Assembly: GCA_017398825.1 (NCBI GenBank)
Contig: JAFQEV010000020.1
Span: forward strand, 1-64,000
Direction of reading: 5' to 3'
Source: Clostridia bacterium
GTDB lineage: Bacteria > Bacillota > Clostridia > Christensenellales > Borkfalkiaceae
Length of the DNA: 64,000 nucleotides
The notes under the pieces were generated by a model that saw only the letters and a program-made list of their open reading frames with translations, searched no databases and had not been told where the DNA came from. Of this stretch, positions 52,327 through 60,544 are shown piece after piece (within the stretch, counting starts at the first letter, position 1; every line of letters begins with the position of its first letter). The position numbers were made by a program, and so were the translations under genes.

Positions 52327-52367
52327 ATTTATATGGAAATATAAACAACAAGTGATATAATATAGTT

Positions 52368-53795
52368 ATGGGGATAAACAATCACGCGCACAAAATATCC
52401 GCGCAACACAAATATCGAAAGGGGAAAATCGAGCAAGATTTCACGAGAGGCAATCTTTTTAGGCAAATAGTTTTATTTTCTCTCCCGATAATACTTACTA
52501 ACGTCTTGCAACTTATATTTAATACTGCGGATATTGCCGTCCTCGGCGCGATAAGCGCAGCTGGTGATAACGCGGTTGCTGCGGTAGGTGCAACTACACC
52601 GCTCGTAAATTTACTGACCATGCTTTTCGTAGGCGTGTCGATAGGCGTTAATATAGTCGTATCTAAAAAACTTGGCGAAAAAGAGGACGAGGCTGTTAAA
52701 AAACTCGTTGGAATGAGTGTTCCTTTGAGTGTAGCTATCGGCTTGTTCCTCGTTATCGTTGGATGGACTTTAGCTCGCCCTCTCCTTATTTTAATGAACT
52801 GTAAAGATGACGTTTTGGAGTATGCGGTAAAATATTTGCAAATTTATTTTACGGGTATGCCACTCGTTATGCTATACAACTTCTTTTCGGCAATACTCAG
52901 GGCGGCGGGAGATAGTAAAAGACCGCTCATCTATCTCATAGTAGGTGGCGTTCTCAATATCGGCTTTAACTTATTCTTCGTTTTAGCATGTGGTATGGAC
53001 GTTGAAGGCGTTGCAATTGCAACCGTAATATCCCAAGCCGTTGCGGCTGTGCTTTGCATTATCCGTTTATTAAAAGCAAACGGCGTGGTAAAACTTAAGT
53101 TTAGGTATTTTAGGTTTTACAAAAAAGAACTTTTAGAAGTTATTAAAATAGGTGTTCCATCGGGCATACAGTCTTCGCTGTTCGCATTAGCGAATGTATT
53201 TATTCAATCGACGGTTAATCTTTTTGGCGAAAAGGCGATAGCGGGCGCGTCATACTCTTCACAAATAGAAAACTACGTAAACACCGCAATGACTGGGGTT
53301 GCAACCGCAATAACTACAATAGTTAGCCAAAACTATGGAGCTAAGAATTTTGCGCGAATTATAAAAGCGATAACTTACGCCGTCGTTATAAATCTAGTTA
53401 TGGGTGTAGTTTTAGGCTTTGGTGCTTTACTTATGCTTAAAACGGTTGTAGGCTTTATAACGAGTGACGTGGAAGTTATAGACTACGCATATAGAAGGTT
53501 TATCGGCATAGGCATGTTCTATGCCCTCTGCGGAATTATGAACGTTTTTAGTTATACGCTGAGGGGTTTGGGTAAAAGTTTTACCGCTATGATAATAGCT
53601 ATTTTTACCGCAACGATATTTAGGATAGTTTGGCTTAACGTTATGTACAAATTAACGGGCAATTTTACAGTTATTTACACGGCGTTCCCAGTTTCATGGG
53701 CGTTGTCAATTATAGCGTACTTGTGTGTTTTAGTTCCGTATATAAAGAAGGTCAAACGCGAATTAGGGGGAATAAATGATGAAAGAGTTAATTAA
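52368..53795 (+). CDS. MATE family efflux transporter, tandem paralogue
   Basis: 475 residues, very similar to the preceding MATE protein throughout (RKGKIEQDFTRGNLFRQIV, LRAAGDSKRPLIYLIVGG, GVPSGIQSSLFALANVFIQ). Start ATG 52368 lacks a clear ribosome site. Its 3' end overlaps the SIS-domain gene by 20 nt, so they are coupled. Tandem duplication within the lineage is likely; the two may also act on different substrates. Confidence 0.9.
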   Translation: MGINNHAHKISAQHKYRKGKIEQDFTRGNLFRQIVLFSLPIILTNVLQLIFNTADIAVLGAISAAGDNAVAAVGATTPLVNLLTMLFVGVSIGVNIVVSKKLGEKEDEAVKKLVGMSVPLSVAIGLFLVIVGWTLARPLLILMNCKDDVLEYAVKYLQIYFTGMPLVMLYNFFSAILRAAGDSKRPLIYLIVGGVLNIGFNLFFVLACGMDVEGVAIATVISQAVAAVLCIIRLLKANGVVKLKFRYFRFYKKELLEVIKIGVPSGIQSSLFALANVFIQSTVNLFGEKAIAGASYSSQIENYVNTAMTGVATAITTIVSQNYGAKNFARIIKAITYAVVINLVMGVVLGFGALLMLKTVVGFITSDVEVIDYAYRRFIGIGMFYALCGIMNVFSYTLRGLGKSFTAMIIAIFTATIFRIVWLNVMYKLTGNFTVIYTAFPVSWALSIIAYLCVLVPYIKKVKRELGGINDERVN

Positions 53796-54399
53796 AAGAT
53801 ATGAAAAGTTAAACTCTAACGCAGTTCAAATAGAAAGCGCTGTTGAAACGATTATCAACAGTTATAAAAACGGCGGTAAGCTTTTAATCTGTGGTAACGG
53901 AGGTAGCTCGGCAGACGGCGAGCACATCGTTGGCGAACTCATGAAAGGCTTTTTGAAAAAGAGACCTTTAAGTGAACAAAAGCGCCAAGAAATGCTTAAA
54001 AATTATCCCGTTGACGAAGAAGTGTTATCTAAATTACAAGTTGGCTTGCCTGCAATTTCTCTCCCCTCTATCGTTGGCTTAAATTCCGCGTTTTGCAACG
54101 ACGTTGAGCCAGAACTTATCTATGCGCAAGGCGTTTTAGCTTTAGCTAAACAGGGGGACGTTTTGATTGCGATTTCCACCTCTGGAAATTCCAAAAACGT
54201 AGTTCAAGCCGTAAAGGTTGCCAAAGCTTTAGGCGTTACCGTTATCTCGCTCACGGGTGAGAGCGGAGGAGCGCTCAAATGCTTATCCGACGTGTTGATT
54301 GCCGTTCCCGAAACGGAAACGTATAAAGTTCAAGAACTCCACCTTCCTGTATATCACTATATTTGTGCGAAAGTTGAAGAACATTTTTTCAAAGCATAA
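53776..54399 (+). CDS. SIS-domain isomerase, GmhA-like
   Basis: 207 residues of the phosphoheptose-isomerase type: CGNGGSSADGEHIVGEL, ISTSGNSKNVVQAV, and a C-terminal VQELHLPVYHYICAKVEEHF with the metal/active-site HLPVYH. GmhA converts sedoheptulose-7-phosphate to heptose-7-phosphate; the rest of a heptose pathway is not in this window, so a related sugar-phosphate isomerase is possible. Start 53776 or 53779; G-rich ribosome site inside the upstream gene. Confidence 0.85.
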   Translation: MMKELIKRYEKLNSNAVQIESAVETIINSYKNGGKLLICGNGGSSADGEHIVGELMKGFLKKRPLSEQKRQEMLKNYPVDEEVLSKLQVGLPAISLPSIVGLNSAFCNDVEPELIYAQGVLALAKQGDVLIAISTSGNSKNVVQAVKVAKALGVTVISLTGESGGALKCLSDVLIAVPETETYKVQELHLPVYHYICAKVEEHFFKA

Positions 54400-54401
54400 A
54401 A

Positions 54402-54433
54402 AAAAGAGGTTCATTTCGAACCTCTTTTTAATT
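54402..54433. terminator. Bidirectional terminator
   Basis: AAAAGAGGTTC atttc GAACCTCTTTT with A and T flanks between convergent genes. Confidence 0.9.
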
Positions 54434-54436
54434 TAC

Positions 54437-55525
54437 TTAAAAACCTAACTTTTTGATTTTTGCCTGCATTTTATCCGCATCTTCCTTAGAAAGAACGCCC
54501 GTTTGCATAGTGTAAGTTACGCTTTCGCCCTTTTTAAGATAGCGCTGTTGGTTGTTTCTTTGGCAGTAGAGCTTGCCGAGGTGCTCGCTCGTTGCGGGGA
54601 GTACCATACCTAAAGCGTCCTCATCGTCAGTTCTCGATATCCATCTCGTACCGTAGGGAAGTTCAGACGGGCGGTGAATAACGTAAGTGGCAGTTCCGTC
54701 GGGATTAACTTGCATGGTGTAAGCGTTTCCGTCCTCGTCCGCCTCGTATTTTGCGCACATAACGATTTCGGGGTGGTAAGATTGATTTTCACCGCCTATC
54801 GTATCCATAAGATAGGGGTTTTCATCGAGCATATTAAGGTATGCGTTAGTCTTGTCGCCAGCCTCTTTGTTCCAGTAGTTTTCGGGAACTTCGTGATTGA
54901 TTTTAATTTGCTTTCTGTCTGCCGTGTAGCAAAGCTTAGCGCCGTTAACGGGGCGGTGATTGATGTGGCAGAGGTAGTAATATTCGAGCGGAACGTCCTT
55001 ATTGTTGGTAAAGGTAACCTTAACGTCTAAGTAGGTAGCGTCATCGTAAAGTTTTACGAGCGGGATAAACTTGTAGTTGAGTTCAAAGCACGCTTTGTGA
55101 GTATAAACGCCTGAAACGCCGATATACTCGCCCTTTTCATCTTTGCCCGTAACTACGAATACGGAATTGTACTTAGCGATGGGGAGTTCGCCGTGGGGAA
55201 GGTGAGTATCCTCAGCGGTGGGGTTGCCCATAGCCGTTAAACCGCAATGCATTAAAAAGCAACCGTAGCTTTCGCCGTAAACTTGTTTGCATTGAACGGG
55301 TTCGTCGTAAATTGATTTCATTCTAAGGTCTTTGCCGTTAAACACCGCGCTCCACACCATTTGCCCCATATACGGAAGAACGGTTGCGTAGCCTTTGGAG
55401 TTTTTAATCTTGATAGATTTAACGCCCGTAGAATAGGTAAAAATGCTTGCGGAAAGGTTGCCGAAAGAAACGACCTCGGTTTCCTTTTCCGTCCATAAAT
55501 TTTCGTACAAATAAGTTTTAGTCAT
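54437..55525 (-). CDS. DUF4432 protein (aldose epimerase-like fold)
   Basis: 362 residues, beta-sandwich of the galactose-mutarotase superfamily by pattern: YMGQMVWSAVFNGKDLRM, GCFLMHCGLTAMGNPTAEDTHLPHGELP, YLCHINHRPVNGAKL, HRPSELPYGTRW, GMVLPATSEHLG. Conserved His residues sit in LPHGELP and CHINHRP. Cytosolic; probably acts on a sugar or sugar phosphate, substrate unknown. AAGGAG ribosome site on the minus strand. Confidence 0.82.
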   Translation of the reverse strand: MTKTYLYENLWTEKETEVVSFGNLSASIFTYSTGVKSIKIKNSKGYATVLPYMGQMVWSAVFNGKDLRMKSIYDEPVQCKQVYGESYGCFLMHCGLTAMGNPTAEDTHLPHGELPIAKYNSVFVVTGKDEKGEYIGVSGVYTHKACFELNYKFIPLVKLYDDATYLDVKVTFTNNKDVPLEYYYLCHINHRPVNGAKLCYTADRKQIKINHEVPENYWNKEAGDKTNAYLNMLDENPYLMDTIGGENQSYHPEIVMCAKYEADEDGNAYTMQVNPDGTATYVIHRPSELPYGTRWISRTDDEDALGMVLPATSEHLGKLYCQRNNQQRYLKKGESVTYTMQTGVLSKEDADKMQAKIKKLGF

Positions 55526-55747
55526 AAAAAATTCTCCTTAAATTTTGACTATATAAGTATACCACGTTGACACTCAAAAATCAATATGGTATAATAATTT
55601 AAAGGTCCTTTTTTTGCATTTTTAGGGCTTTTTATCCCTTTTTTCTAAAATCAAAATTGTGCTTTTGTGTAACAAATCGGTTGTTTTATTTCTTTTTTAT
55701 GTAAGATTTTTTTGGTATAATATACCTAAACAAACCGAATAGATATA

Positions 55748-55838
55748 TTAAACGCCAAGGGGTTTACCCGTAGGGGAAGTGTGGCGCAAATCCACCGCAA
55801 CAGTCATTGCCGTAACAGTCGGAATACCTACCGTTTAA
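55748..55838 (+). promoter_or_regulatory. Cobalamin riboswitch (compact type)
   Basis: P1 is closed by TTAAACG (55748-55754) and CGTTTAA (55832-55838). Inside are the conserved blocks AGGGGAAGTG, GGCGCAAATCCACCGCAACAGTCA (read as pieces) and CAGTCGGAATACCTACC. About 91 nt, short for a classical B12 switch and nearer to the compact class II. Located upstream of a DUF4430 lipoprotein and an ECF S component; a TATAAT (55716-55721 region) lies upstream. Confidence 0.85.
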
Positions 55839-55873
55839 CGAATTAGTCTTATCGTTTTTGGGCAAGGGAGAGC

Positions 55874-55907
55874 GAGAGATAGCCAGGTTTTTGGCGTTCT
55901 CTCTTTT
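55874..55907 (+). terminator. Riboswitch expression platform, terminator-like hairpin
   Basis: GAGAG-ATA-GCC aggttttt GGC-GTT-CTCTC followed by T4, 36 nt after the aptamer and 25 nt before the lipoprotein ATG. Confidence 0.55.
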
Positions 55908-55932
55908 CTAATTATAGAAAGGAGATTTTTTT

Positions 55933-56328
55933 ATGAAAAAATTATTGTCGTTATTGCTTATTGTCGTTTCCGCACTATGCTTGTTTACCGCGTGTAAAAA
56001 ACAACCGATAGTTATAAATGAAAGAAGTACTTTCGTTGTAATAAACTGCCAAACGGATAACGAAAATTTATCCCTTGCAAGCTATATGGACGGGCTTGAC
56101 GATATTTTTGTTATAGAAAACGGCATGGTTGTATCAATTAACGGAATTGAAAACCCTGCCGACTGGTCTTATTGTTGGATGCTATACACCGATGATGCTG
56201 AGTTTTCTAACACGGCTTGGGGTACGCTAGAGTACGAGGGTAAAATTTATGGTTCTGCAACTGTTGGAGCGGAAAGCCTTATCATAAAAAACGGCTGTAC
56301 TTATATTTGGGTTTATCAGGAGTTTTAA
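55933..56328 (+). CDS. DUF4430 lipoprotein, probable cobalamin binder
   Basis: 131 residues. Lipoprotein signal with lipobox LFTAC (Cys21). The body resembles DUF4430, related to the C-terminal domain of transcobalamin/intrinsic factor (VVSINGIENPADWSYCWMLYTDD, YGSATVGAESLIIKNGCTYIWVY). Anchored outside the membrane, it could capture B12 or a corrinoid for the ECF S component encoded next; both are behind a cobalamin riboswitch. Stop and next start overlap (TAATG). Confidence 0.82.
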   Translation: MKKLLSLLLIVVSALCLFTACKKQPIVINERSTFVVINCQTDNENLSLASYMDGLDDIFVIENGMVVSINGIENPADWSYCWMLYTDDAEFSNTAWGTLEYEGKIYGSATVGAESLIIKNGCTYIWVYQEF

Positions 56329-56846
56329 TGAAAACCGCTAAAGAAATTGCAATTTTAAGCGTGTTCACAGCGCTACTTATAGGTGGACAGTTCGTTCTGA
56401 GCGCAATATCGGGCGTGGAGGTAGTAACCGTTTTAGCGGTGAGCTTTTTCTATTGCTTTGGAGTGGTGCGAGGGGCTATCGTAGCAACGGCTTTTTCATT
56501 AATTAGATGTTTTTTGTTCGGGTTTTTCCCAAACGTTATAATACTTTACTTAATTTATTACAATCTTCTCGCCGTCGTATTCGGGCTAATCGGGGTCGCG
56601 TTCGATAGGAAAATTACCGTTAAAAAAATGGTTGTAATTGTTGTCGTAGCCGTTCTAATGACCGCGCTGTTTACTTTGCTTGATAACCTTGTAACGCCCC
56701 TTTTTTACGGTTTTACCAAAACTGCTAAAAAGGCGTATTTTATAGCGTCGCTCACAACAATGTTACCGCAAATTATTTGCGCTACGGCAACCGTTTCCCT
56801 CCTCTTTTATCCCTTATATAGAATATATAAAAGCATAAAAATATAA
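56328..56846 (+). CDS. ECF transporter S component, probable cobalamin specificity
   Basis: 172 residues from ATG 56328 (AGGAG 5 nt upstream; frame open from 56307). Six hydrophobic segments and N-terminal KTAKEIAILSVFTALLIGGQF typical of S components, with VVRGAIVATAFSLIRCFLFGFFPN. Needs the shared EcfA-A'-T module, not in this window. Riboswitch and lipoprotein context point to vitamin B12 (CbrT-type), not from the sequence itself. Confidence 0.85.
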   Translation: MKTAKEIAILSVFTALLIGGQFVLSAISGVEVVTVLAVSFFYCFGVVRGAIVATAFSLIRCFLFGFFPNVIILYLIYYNLLAVVFGLIGVAFDRKITVKKMVVIVVVAVLMTALFTLLDNLVTPLFYGFTKTAKKAYFIASLTTMLPQIICATATVSLLFYPLYRIYKSIKI

Positions 56847-56875
56847 CTTCGCAGAAAAGCGAAGTTATTTTTTTA
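56846..56875. terminator. Bidirectional terminator
   Basis: TAACTTCGC agaaaa GCGAAGTTA with T7, between convergent genes. Confidence 0.88.
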
Positions 56876-57656
56876 TTTCTGATGGGAGTTTACCCATTGT
56901 CTTTTTGAACGTTCTTGTAAAATACGATAGGTCTGAAAACCCACACTCAATCGACGCTTGCTTGATTGAATAGCCGTTGATAATTAGCGCTCTTGCGCTT
57001 TGGCATTTTAAGAGGTTTAGGTAAGATATTAAAGTGTAGCCCGTAACTTCTTTAAAGGCGTGGCTTAAATAACTCTTGCTAAAAGCAAGCTCCGTAGCAA
57101 TCTCATCAACCGAGATTTTGCGTTTAAAGTTTGAGTTTAAATAATCGAGAGTGTCTTTTATCATCGCCGTCCTCTTATCTTCTTTGACGGCTAAAGTTTC
57201 CTCGTTTGTTGAAAATTCCCTGTTTAAAAGAACGGAGAATTCTATTATTTTCCCCGTGATAAACGGTGTTGAAAACTTATCCCCTTTCTCGTTTTCAGCT
57301 ATAATTTCATCAAAGATTTCACACGCTTTTTCCGAACGAATTAGAGGGAAAAACGACGTGTGTTCACCATAGAGGGAGTTGTTTTTTAGAAACTCGTCGT
57401 TCACGATTAATATATAATAGTCGAGCGGGGAGGAAATTATTTTACTTGAATGAAGAACGCTCGAGTTTACCGCCACGATTTCACCTTTTTTAGCGTGGAC
57501 GGGTTTTCCGTTTAAAGAAATCTCCAGCTCACCGTCTAAAAGATACATAAATTCAACGGCATTGTGAAAGTGAAGCCTAGACTTGATGTTATATCGCGTC
57601 AACGAAAAGTTTTTATTTTTTGAAAAATGAAGTGTTGAATGCTGATATCCTATCAT
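56865..57656 (-). CDS. AraC-family transcriptional regulator
   Basis: 263 residues. Cupin-like N-terminus (LHFHNAVEFMYLLDGELEISLNG, KKGEIVAVNSSVLHSS) and two HTH motifs at the C-terminus (ISVDEIATELAFSKSYLSHAF, IKQASIECGFSDLSYFTRTFKKTMG). Divergent from two NagB-like genes with 169 bp between starts, so it probably controls them in response to a sugar derivative. Confidence 0.9.
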   Translation of the reverse strand: MIGYQHSTLHFSKNKNFSLTRYNIKSRLHFHNAVEFMYLLDGELEISLNGKPVHAKKGEIVAVNSSVLHSSKIISSPLDYYILIVNDEFLKNNSLYGEHTSFFPLIRSEKACEIFDEIIAENEKGDKFSTPFITGKIIEFSVLLNREFSTNEETLAVKEDKRTAMIKDTLDYLNSNFKRKISVDEIATELAFSKSYLSHAFKEVTGYTLISYLNLLKCQSARALIINGYSIKQASIECGFSDLSYFTRTFKKTMGKLPSEIKK

Positions 57657-57825
57657 GTTCTAATAATACTGCCGACAGTAAGAAAAGTCAATAATTTCTT
57701 AAGTTTTAGTGCAAAATGTGAAAATTTATAGCACGAAAGTACCAAAGAAAAGTGTTATAATTTATGGTGATAATTAGAAAGATTTGTTATAATAAAAATA
57801 CAGTAAAAAAGCAAGGAGAAAATTT

Positions 57826-58809
57826 ATGGCGTTTTATTCCAGTTTTAAGTTTGCTCCGGGCGAATGGTTTCCGTTCAAGGATAGAGAGTTTATCGATAAT
57901 ATCGTGAACGAGGACGTTAACGCTCGTCAGGGCAAAAATTTTGAAAACCCCGATTTTGAACTCAAGGTTGTGTTTGACGTGCACAACTACTTTGCCATCG
58001 ACCTTATGCAGAGAATAAGGCTTTCCGATGTAAACAACGAAAAGCTCGTAGTTATTCTTCCAACTCCCGAGAACGCAACGTACATAAGCTTAGCTGAGGC
58101 GATCAATAGCTTAAAAATCAGCTGTCGCAACGTTCACGTATTCTTCCTTAACGAATACGCAAACGAAAAGGGAGAGGTTGCACCTTGGCAAAGCCCGTAC
58201 AGCAAGAGCGGTCAATTTATGAACAATTTCTATAACAGGCTTGACGACGGTTTGAAAATGCCCATTGAAAATATTCATTTTTGGACGAGTGAGAACGTTG
58301 AAAGCTATTCTAACGAGATTGAAAAGCTCGGTGGGGCAGACGTTTGCTACACCTACATTTCTTGGGCAGGCGGTTTAGGCGTTATCGACGTTGAAACATT
58401 CAAGGCGTCTTCCATCGACGAGCTCAAGGGTATGACCTCTCGCCTCGTTACTCCCGCGCTTGAAACTATCGCGCAAGACTCTCTTCGCGGAATGTTCGGT
58501 TTTTCAGGCGATATCTCGAGCGTTCCTCCTAAAGCCGTAACGGTAGGACCTAAGGACTTGCTTTCGGCTAAAGAGTGGATAGACTTAGAGTATTTAGTAG
58601 GCTGTGCAGGCACGGGCACTCACCAAAAATTCCCCATAAGGCTTGCCTTGTTTGGACCTTTGTGCCCCGAGAACCCCGCCTCGCTTATGAGGCTTAGCAA
58701 GGGCACTTGCTACGTTTGCCCCGAGGTTGCCGAAATGCCTTCCAGCGCTCCCGATTTTGTTGACCTTATTCCCGCGCTTGAAAAAATAGCTCAAAAGGAG
58801 GGTAAATAA
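57826..58809 (+). CDS. NagB-like protein with altered active site
   Basis: 327 residues, glucosamine-6-phosphate deaminase/isomerase fold, paralogue of the next gene (VVFDVHNYFAIDLMQRI, RNVHVFFLNEYANEKGEVAPW). The NagB catalytic Asp in MDEY is Asn here (LNEY), and the GxDGHIAFNEP loop reads SWAGGLGVIDV, without the active-site His. It may be a structural partner of the second paralogue or have a new activity. Long insertion-free C-terminus with GTGTHQKFPIRLALFGP. RBS AAGGAG; 2 nt before the next gene. Confidence 0.78.
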   Translation: MAFYSSFKFAPGEWFPFKDREFIDNIVNEDVNARQGKNFENPDFELKVVFDVHNYFAIDLMQRIRLSDVNNEKLVVILPTPENATYISLAEAINSLKISCRNVHVFFLNEYANEKGEVAPWQSPYSKSGQFMNNFYNRLDDGLKMPIENIHFWTSENVESYSNEIEKLGGADVCYTYISWAGGLGVIDVETFKASSIDELKGMTSRLVTPALETIAQDSLRGMFGFSGDISSVPPKAVTVGPKDLLSAKEWIDLEYLVGCAGTGTHQKFPIRLALFGPLCPENPASLMRLSKGTCYVCPEVAEMPSSAPDFVDLIPALEKIAQKEGK

Positions 58810-58811
58810 TT

Positions 58812-59741
58812 ATGGATAGAACCTTATTTGACTTTAACGTTAGCGAGTGGTGGCCGGTTAAAGATAAAGCCGTTTTAGAGCGTTGCCGTTCAATCAAGCG
58901 CGAAGAAATGGAATTTACCAACGAAAACGGCTACACTATAAAAGTCGTTCCGCACCCGTCGAGCGCGGTTGCTTGCGAACTTTTTAACCGCATTTATAAG
59001 TCGGACGTTGAGGATAAAAAGACGGTTATCGTTTTCCCTAACTCTTGGAGAAACATTTACACTTCCGTTGCCGAGATGTGTAATAAATTTAACGTTTCCG
59101 CTCGTAATATTCACGCTTTCTGTATGGACGAGTATGCCGATGAGCACGGCAACGTTGCCCCCATCTCTTGGTATCGTTCTTTAGGCGGTCACTTTATGAG
59201 CGAGTTCTACATGAAGTTTAGAGAGGACTTGCGCCCCGCGCTCAAGCAAATGCACTATTACACCAACGAAAATATCGGCTGTTATTCGGATATGATAGCA
59301 GAAGAGGGTAACGGTGGTGCAGACCTTATTTTATCGGCTACCGGCTGGATAGGCCACACGGCGTTTATCGACCCTTTGACTAAAAAGTTCAAAGCCGATA
59401 CCTTAGAGGAATTTTTGAACATAAAGGCTGGTTTTGTTGACAATCACCGTTTAACTACCGCTCAAAACTCTGGTGGTGCAACTGCGCTTTGGCACACGGC
59501 GTCTTATTCCGTATCAATCGGTCCGTGGGACGTTATGCACGCACGCGACCATTTAGAGCGCCACGATTTAGAAAGCCTCGGTGGGTATTCCGCTTGGGAG
59601 CGCATGATATCTCGTTTGCAACTTTACGGTCCCGTTTGCAAAGAAGTACCTGCAAGTATTTATCAACTCACCAAGGGAACGATTTACGTGAGTGAAGATA
59701 CGGCACGTCCTATCGAGCCCTCCTTCCTCAAAGATTTTTAA
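58812..59741 (+). CDS. NagB-like sugar-phosphate isomerase/deaminase
   Basis: 309 residues. Keeps the catalytic Asp (CMDEYADEHGNVAP) and His (ATGWIGHTAFIDP) of the NagB family, though the DGH loop reads IGH. Related to the 6-phosphogluconolactonase/glucosamine-6-phosphate deaminase superfamily. Probably acts on an amino-sugar phosphate under the divergent AraC regulator, possibly as a heteromer with the preceding paralogue. Followed by a repeat element that begins at its stop codon. Confidence 0.82.
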   Translation: MDRTLFDFNVSEWWPVKDKAVLERCRSIKREEMEFTNENGYTIKVVPHPSSAVACELFNRIYKSDVEDKKTVIVFPNSWRNIYTSVAEMCNKFNVSARNIHAFCMDEYADEHGNVAPISWYRSLGGHFMSEFYMKFREDLRPALKQMHYYTNENIGCYSDMIAEEGNGGADLILSATGWIGHTAFIDPLTKKFKADTLEEFLNIKAGFVDNHRLTTAQNSGGATALWHTASYSVSIGPWDVMHARDHLERHDLESLGGYSAWERMISRLQLYGPVCKEVPASIYQLTKGTIYVSEDTARPIEPSFLKDF

Positions 59742-59870
59742 GCCGTTATTTACGGCATTATGCGTCGTTTCTGCTTAGTCAATAGACTTCGGTGACCACC
59801 AAGGTCAACCTCAGCCTATTGACTTCGCGAGCCTCGCCTAATACCGCAACTAACGTCTTAAATACCGCTT
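59739..59870. repeat. Stop-codon-abutting repeat element, copy D
   Basis: Begins at the stop codon (TAAGCCGTTATTTACGG). Shares CGTTTCTGCTTAGTCAATAG, ACTTCGGTGACCaccaAGGTCA, CAGCCTATTGACTTCGCGAG and CTAACGTCTTAAA with A1 and B. Base changes in the stem (CAATAG / CTATTG here, CGATAG / CTATCG in A1) preserve pairing. Confidence 0.82.
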
Positions 59871-59921
59871 TGTATAAGCCTATTATTGCAACTAACGAAT
59901 TAACAAAAGATTTATAAAACT

Positions 59922-59957
59922 AAAAAACGCTTGGAAAGTTTGTCCAAGCGTTTTTTA
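59922..59957. terminator. Terminator of the XRE gene
   Basis: AAAAACGCTTGGA / TCCAAGCGTTTTT stem; can serve both strands. Confidence 0.88.
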
Positions 59958-60287
59958 ATCTCTTTCAATAAGAGCAATTAATAGTTTGTTTAAAACCTTT
60001 TTATCCTTATCTTCCAGTTTTCTATATGCATAAAGTAAAAATTTTTCATCTTCAGTTAAAGTTGATTCCGAGTTGTCAGTTAAGATATAACCAAGCTCGT
60101 TTTCTCGCCCTACTAAATAGTCGAGAGAGCAGTTAAAAACGTCAGCAAGCTTTATAAGCGTTTCAATGGGAGGTATTGCGTAGCCCGTTTCATACGCCCA
60201 AATTGACTTGTTTGTAACCCCTATCTTATCCGCAAGTTCTTTTTGCGTTAAATTGTTTTCTACTCTAAGCTCTTTTATTGTATCCAT
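59955..60287 (-). CDS. XRE-family HTH transcriptional regulator
   Basis: 110 residues. Cro/CI HTH at residues ~4-58 (LRVENNLTQKELADKIGVTNKSI, LIKLADVFNCSLDYLVG), then a short helical tail (EDEKFLLYAYRKLEDKDKKVLNKLL) probably for dimerisation. Divergent from the peptide/BspA operon, with palindromes between them; likely represses that operon and itself. Confidence 0.9.
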   Translation of the reverse strand: MDTIKELRVENNLTQKELADKIGVTNKSIWAYETGYAIPPIETLIKLADVFNCSLDYLVGRENELGYILTDNSESTLTEDEKFLLYAYRKLEDKDKKVLNKLLIALIERD

Positions 60288-60321
60288 ACTTATTCCCCCT
60301 TAGAATAGTTTACCTCCTGTT

Positions 60322-60388
60322 AGATTAAAATACTTGACAGTCTAAGATAAATAGAGATATAATTATACAAAATCTAATTATATTAGAT
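60322..60388 (+). promoter_or_regulatory. Promoter and palindromic operators of the peptide-BspA operon
   Basis: TTGACA (60334-60339), 18 bp, TATAAT (60358-60363). A perfect palindrome ATCTAATTATATTAGAT (60372-60388) lies at the expected transcription start, and TTAGA … TCTAA halves (about 60320-60345) bracket the -35 box. Good candidates for the XRE protein. Confidence 0.75.
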
Positions 60389-60403
60389 ATTGTGGAGAAA
60401 CTT

Positions 60404-60535
60404 ATGAAGAAAAAATACTTAACACCGTCAATTGAAGTGGTTTCGTATAACTTTGTTGACGTGGTAACAACTTCCACCGTTCAAGACTACGCTCACGTAA
60501 AAGATAGTTGGCTTGACGAGGGTTGGCTTAACTGA
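60404..60535 (+). CDS. Short peptide, 43 aa, upstream of the BspA-type gene
   Basis: ATG 60404 with GGAG 9 nt upstream; ends TGA 60533-60535, inside the ribosome site of the next gene. Sequence starts MKKKYLTPSIEVVSYNFVD, has VVTTST, and ends in an acidic, Trp-rich tail (DSWLDEGWLN). The K-Y-x-x-P-x-I-E-V start followed by DVVTTS recalls small conserved peptides common in gut anaerobes. No hydrophobic signal; function unknown, perhaps a peptide precursor or leader. Under the palindromic promoter facing the XRE gene. Confidence 0.7.
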   Translation: MKKKYLTPSIEVVSYNFVDVVTTSTVQDYAHVKDSWLDEGWLN

Positions 60536-60544
60536 GGTATGATT

